NCBI RefSeq assembly: GCF_021605415.1
Contig: NZ_WKEQ01000031.1
Span: forward strand, 1 to 64,000
Length of the DNA stretch: 64,000 nucleotides
Direction: 5' to 3'
Source: Pseudomonas syringae
GTDB lineage: Bacteria; Pseudomonadota; Gammaproteobacteria; Pseudomonadales; Pseudomonadaceae
The notes below the pieces were generated by a model, which saw only the letters and a list, made by a program, of their open reading frames with translations, did no database searches and had not been told where the DNA came from. A program made the translations under genes and the position numbers. Positions 62,432 to 64,000 of this stretch are shown piece by piece. Every line of letters starts with the position of its first letter. The first letter of the stretch is position 1.

Positions 62432-63238
62432 ATGAAGTTGATGCTGGCTGAACCGTTCAAAAACCTTTGGGCCGGACGCGACCCGTTCGCCGAAGTCGAA
62501 GGCTTGCAGGGCGAGGTTTATCGCGAGCTGGAAGCTCGTCGCACGCTGCGCACGGAAGTCGACGGCAACGGATTTTTCGTCAAGATTCACCGGGGCATTG
62601 GTTGGGGCGAGATTTTCAAAAATCTGCTGACCGCCAAGCTGCCGGTGCTCGGCGCCGGCCAGGAGTGGAAAGCCATCCAGCGCCTGCAGGACGTCGGCGT
62701 GCCAACCATGACCGCCGTCGCTTACGGCGAGAAGGGCAGCAACCCGGCGGATCAGCACTCGTTCATCATCACCGAAGAACTGGCGCCGACCATCAGCCTC
62801 GAAGATTTCAGCATCGACTGGATCAAGCAGTCGCCAGAGCCAAAGCTCAAGCGCGCGCTGATTGCTGAAGTCGCGCGCATGACTGGCATGATGCACCGCG
62901 CCGGGGTCAACCATCGCGACTGCTACATCTGCCATTTCCTGCTGCACACCGACAAACCGGTGACGGCGGAAGATTTCAAACTCTCGGTGATCGACCTGCA
63001 CCGTGCCCAGACCCGGCCGGCGATCACCCAGCGCTGGCGCAACAAGGATCTGGCCGCGCTGTACTTTTCGGCGCTGGACATCGGGCTGACCCGTCGCGAC
63101 AAATTGCGCTTTCTCAAGGGCTATTTCCAGCAACCGCTGCGCCAGATTTTGGCGCAAGAAGCGCCGCTGCTGAGCTGGCTCGAAGGCAAAGCCAACAAAC
63201 TCTATGAGCGCAAGGTGCGTTACGGGGATGCGCTCTGA
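62432..63238 (+). CDS. waaP: LPS heptose kinase WaaP (RfaP)
   Basis: A 268-residue kinase that phosphorylates heptose I of the inner core. The kinase-like catalytic loop is HRAGVNHRDCYICHFLL (about residues 152-168), with the later acidic residue in LSVIDLHRAQ. In P. aeruginosa the enzyme is essential because core phosphates are needed for LPS export and membrane stability. The start directly abuts the waaG stop. Confidence 0.94.
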   Translation: MKLMLAEPFKNLWAGRDPFAEVEGLQGEVYRELEARRTLRTEVDGNGFFVKIHRGIGWGEIFKNLLTAKLPVLGAGQEWKAIQRLQDVGVPTMTAVAYGEKGSNPADQHSFIITEELAPTISLEDFSIDWIKQSPEPKLKRALIAEVARMTGMMHRAGVNHRDCYICHFLLHTDKPVTAEDFKLSVIDLHRAQTRPAITQRWRNKDLAALYFSALDIGLTRRDKLRFLKGYFQQPLRQILAQEAPLLSWLEGKANKLYERKVRYGDAL

Positions 63239-63972
63239 TGGCGGGTTGGACGCTTGAACCTGAATACAGTGACCTCGCCGAAGACTTTGGCAGCCTTGAA
63301 GCGGTTTTTGCGCTGAAGGGTGAACGATTGACCCGCGATCCATTGTCCGAAGTCGTCCGTGTCGAACGCAACGGCGTCAACTATTACGTCAAGCGTTACG
63401 TCGGCGCCGGCAAGGGTTTGCGCCGCTACCTGGGCAAACCTCGGGTGAAGATGGAGTGGCAGAACCTCAAGCGTTTCGCCAAGTGGGGCATTCCCACTGC
63501 CGAAGTGGTGGCCTGGGGGCTGGAACGGCGCGGCATGGCTTACGATCGCGGGGCGATGATTACTCGCGAGCTTCCACAAACGGAAGACCTGTCGGCGCTG
63601 GCGGATCGCAACGATCCGAAACTCGCCGACCGCGCCTGGGTCGATGGCGTCAGCCGTCAACTGGCCGGTTACACGCGGACGATGCACGACCATCGTTTCA
63701 CTCACAACGACTTGAAATGGCGCAATCTGCTGATTGACGATCAGGATCGACTGTTTTTGATCGACTGCCCGAACGGCGATTTCTGGCACGGCTTCTGGCT
63801 CAAGTACCGGATCACCAAGGATCTGGCCTGTCTCGACAAAGTGGCCAAATATCACCTGTCGAATACCCAGCGCCTGCGCTTCTATCTGCAATACCGCCAG
63901 CGTGACCGATTGAATGCCGCCGACAAGAAGCGCATCCGACACGTGGTGAGATTTTTTGAGGGACGCGAATGA
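63238..63972 (+). CDS. Second LPS core kinase (WaaP/InaA superfamily)
   Basis: A 244-residue kinase-fold protein. NYYVKRYVGAGKG may hold the ATP lysine, and HDHRFTHNDLKWRNLLI is the catalytic loop with DLKWRN (Asp and Asn), followed by LFLIDCPNG in place of DFG. It corresponds by position to the kinase gene after waaP in P. aeruginosa, which I recall as wapP. It should phosphorylate the inner core at another heptose position. It overlaps both neighbours by ATGA/TGATG. Confidence 0.88.
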   Translation: MAGWTLEPEYSDLAEDFGSLEAVFALKGERLTRDPLSEVVRVERNGVNYYVKRYVGAGKGLRRYLGKPRVKMEWQNLKRFAKWGIPTAEVVAWGLERRGMAYDRGAMITRELPQTEDLSALADRNDPKLADRAWVDGVSRQLAGYTRTMHDHRFTHNDLKWRNLLIDDQDRLFLIDCPNGDFWHGFWLKYRITKDLACLDKVAKYHLSNTQRLRFYLQYRQRDRLNAADKKRIRHVVRFFEGRE

Positions 63973-64000
63973 CTGATTTCCTGGCCGCTGAAGACCGTGC
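63969..64000 (+). CDS. Start of a further LPS-core operon gene, cut by the window edge
   Basis: An ATG at 63969 overlaps the previous stop (ATGA) and reads MTDFLAAEDR to the end of the window. In related Pseudomonas genomes the next gene is another lipopolysaccharide kinase, and this N-terminus fits that from memory. Too short to assign firmly. Confidence 0.6.
   Translation, partial: MTDFLAAEDR

Overview
The window is a piece of a Pseudomonas chromosome, most likely from the P. fluorescens lineage. The evidence is the gene order msrA-dipA-(insert)-aceF-aceE-glnE-waaF-waaC-waaG-waaP, the linked putA/putP pair, high-GC coding, and many REP/REPIN-type inverted repeats of the kind scattered through fluorescent pseudomonads. 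No rRNA, tRNA, transposase, prophage or CRISPR array was seen.

Region 1 (about 147-18895, minus strand) is a compact aryl polyene (APE) pigment operon of 21 genes. Most genes overlap by ATGA or TGATG junctions. The order follows the E. coli ape cluster: chain-length factor, acyltransferase, two ACPs, membrane protein, acyl-ACP ligase fused to a dehydratase, glycosyltransferase, LpxL-like acyltransferase, thioesterase, LolA-like carrier, MMPL exporter, DUF3261 lipoprotein, ketosynthase, dehydratase, ketoreductase, ketosynthase. Four extra genes lie inside it: a HAL/TAL-type ammonia-lyase (an aromatic starter source), a CPA2-like antiporter, a flavin-dependent halogenase-like enzyme and a methyltransferase. 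A perfect palindrome (19026-19048) sits in the upstream region.

Region 2 (19256-34593) is mixed housekeeping and accessory DNA: an orphan ParA-like ATPase, trxC, a higBA toxin-antitoxin locus whose toxin gene is frameshifted, selO, a large MscS-type channel, a K+/H+ antiporter, two chemoreceptors (one with a convincing sigma-28 promoter), a ZapB-like/ZapA pair and an acyl-CoA dehydrogenase.

Region 3 (34852-40749) is proline utilisation. putA and putP diverge around a 459-bp intergenic region carrying six copies of GTTGCA, the hexamer bound by the PutA ribbon-helix-helix domain.

Region 4 (41112-44482) is an orphan T6SS vgrG with a DUF4123 adaptor but no recognisable effector, then a small Pseudomonas-type protein behind a strongly structured leader.

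Region 5 (44631-64000) is core genome: rlmJ, msrA, the c-di-GMP phosphodiesterase dipA, an inserted PhoD-like phosphatase, aceF/aceE (pyruvate dehydrogenase) and, divergently, glnE. The 384-bp aceE-glnE gap holds two copies of a 15-bp GntR-like dyad. The LPS inner-core operon waaF-waaC-waaG-waaP-kinase runs off the right edge inside a further gene.

Coordinates of starts were refined from ribosome binding sites, overlaps and known family N-termini. All functions are inferred by reading the translated sequence; no database search was run.
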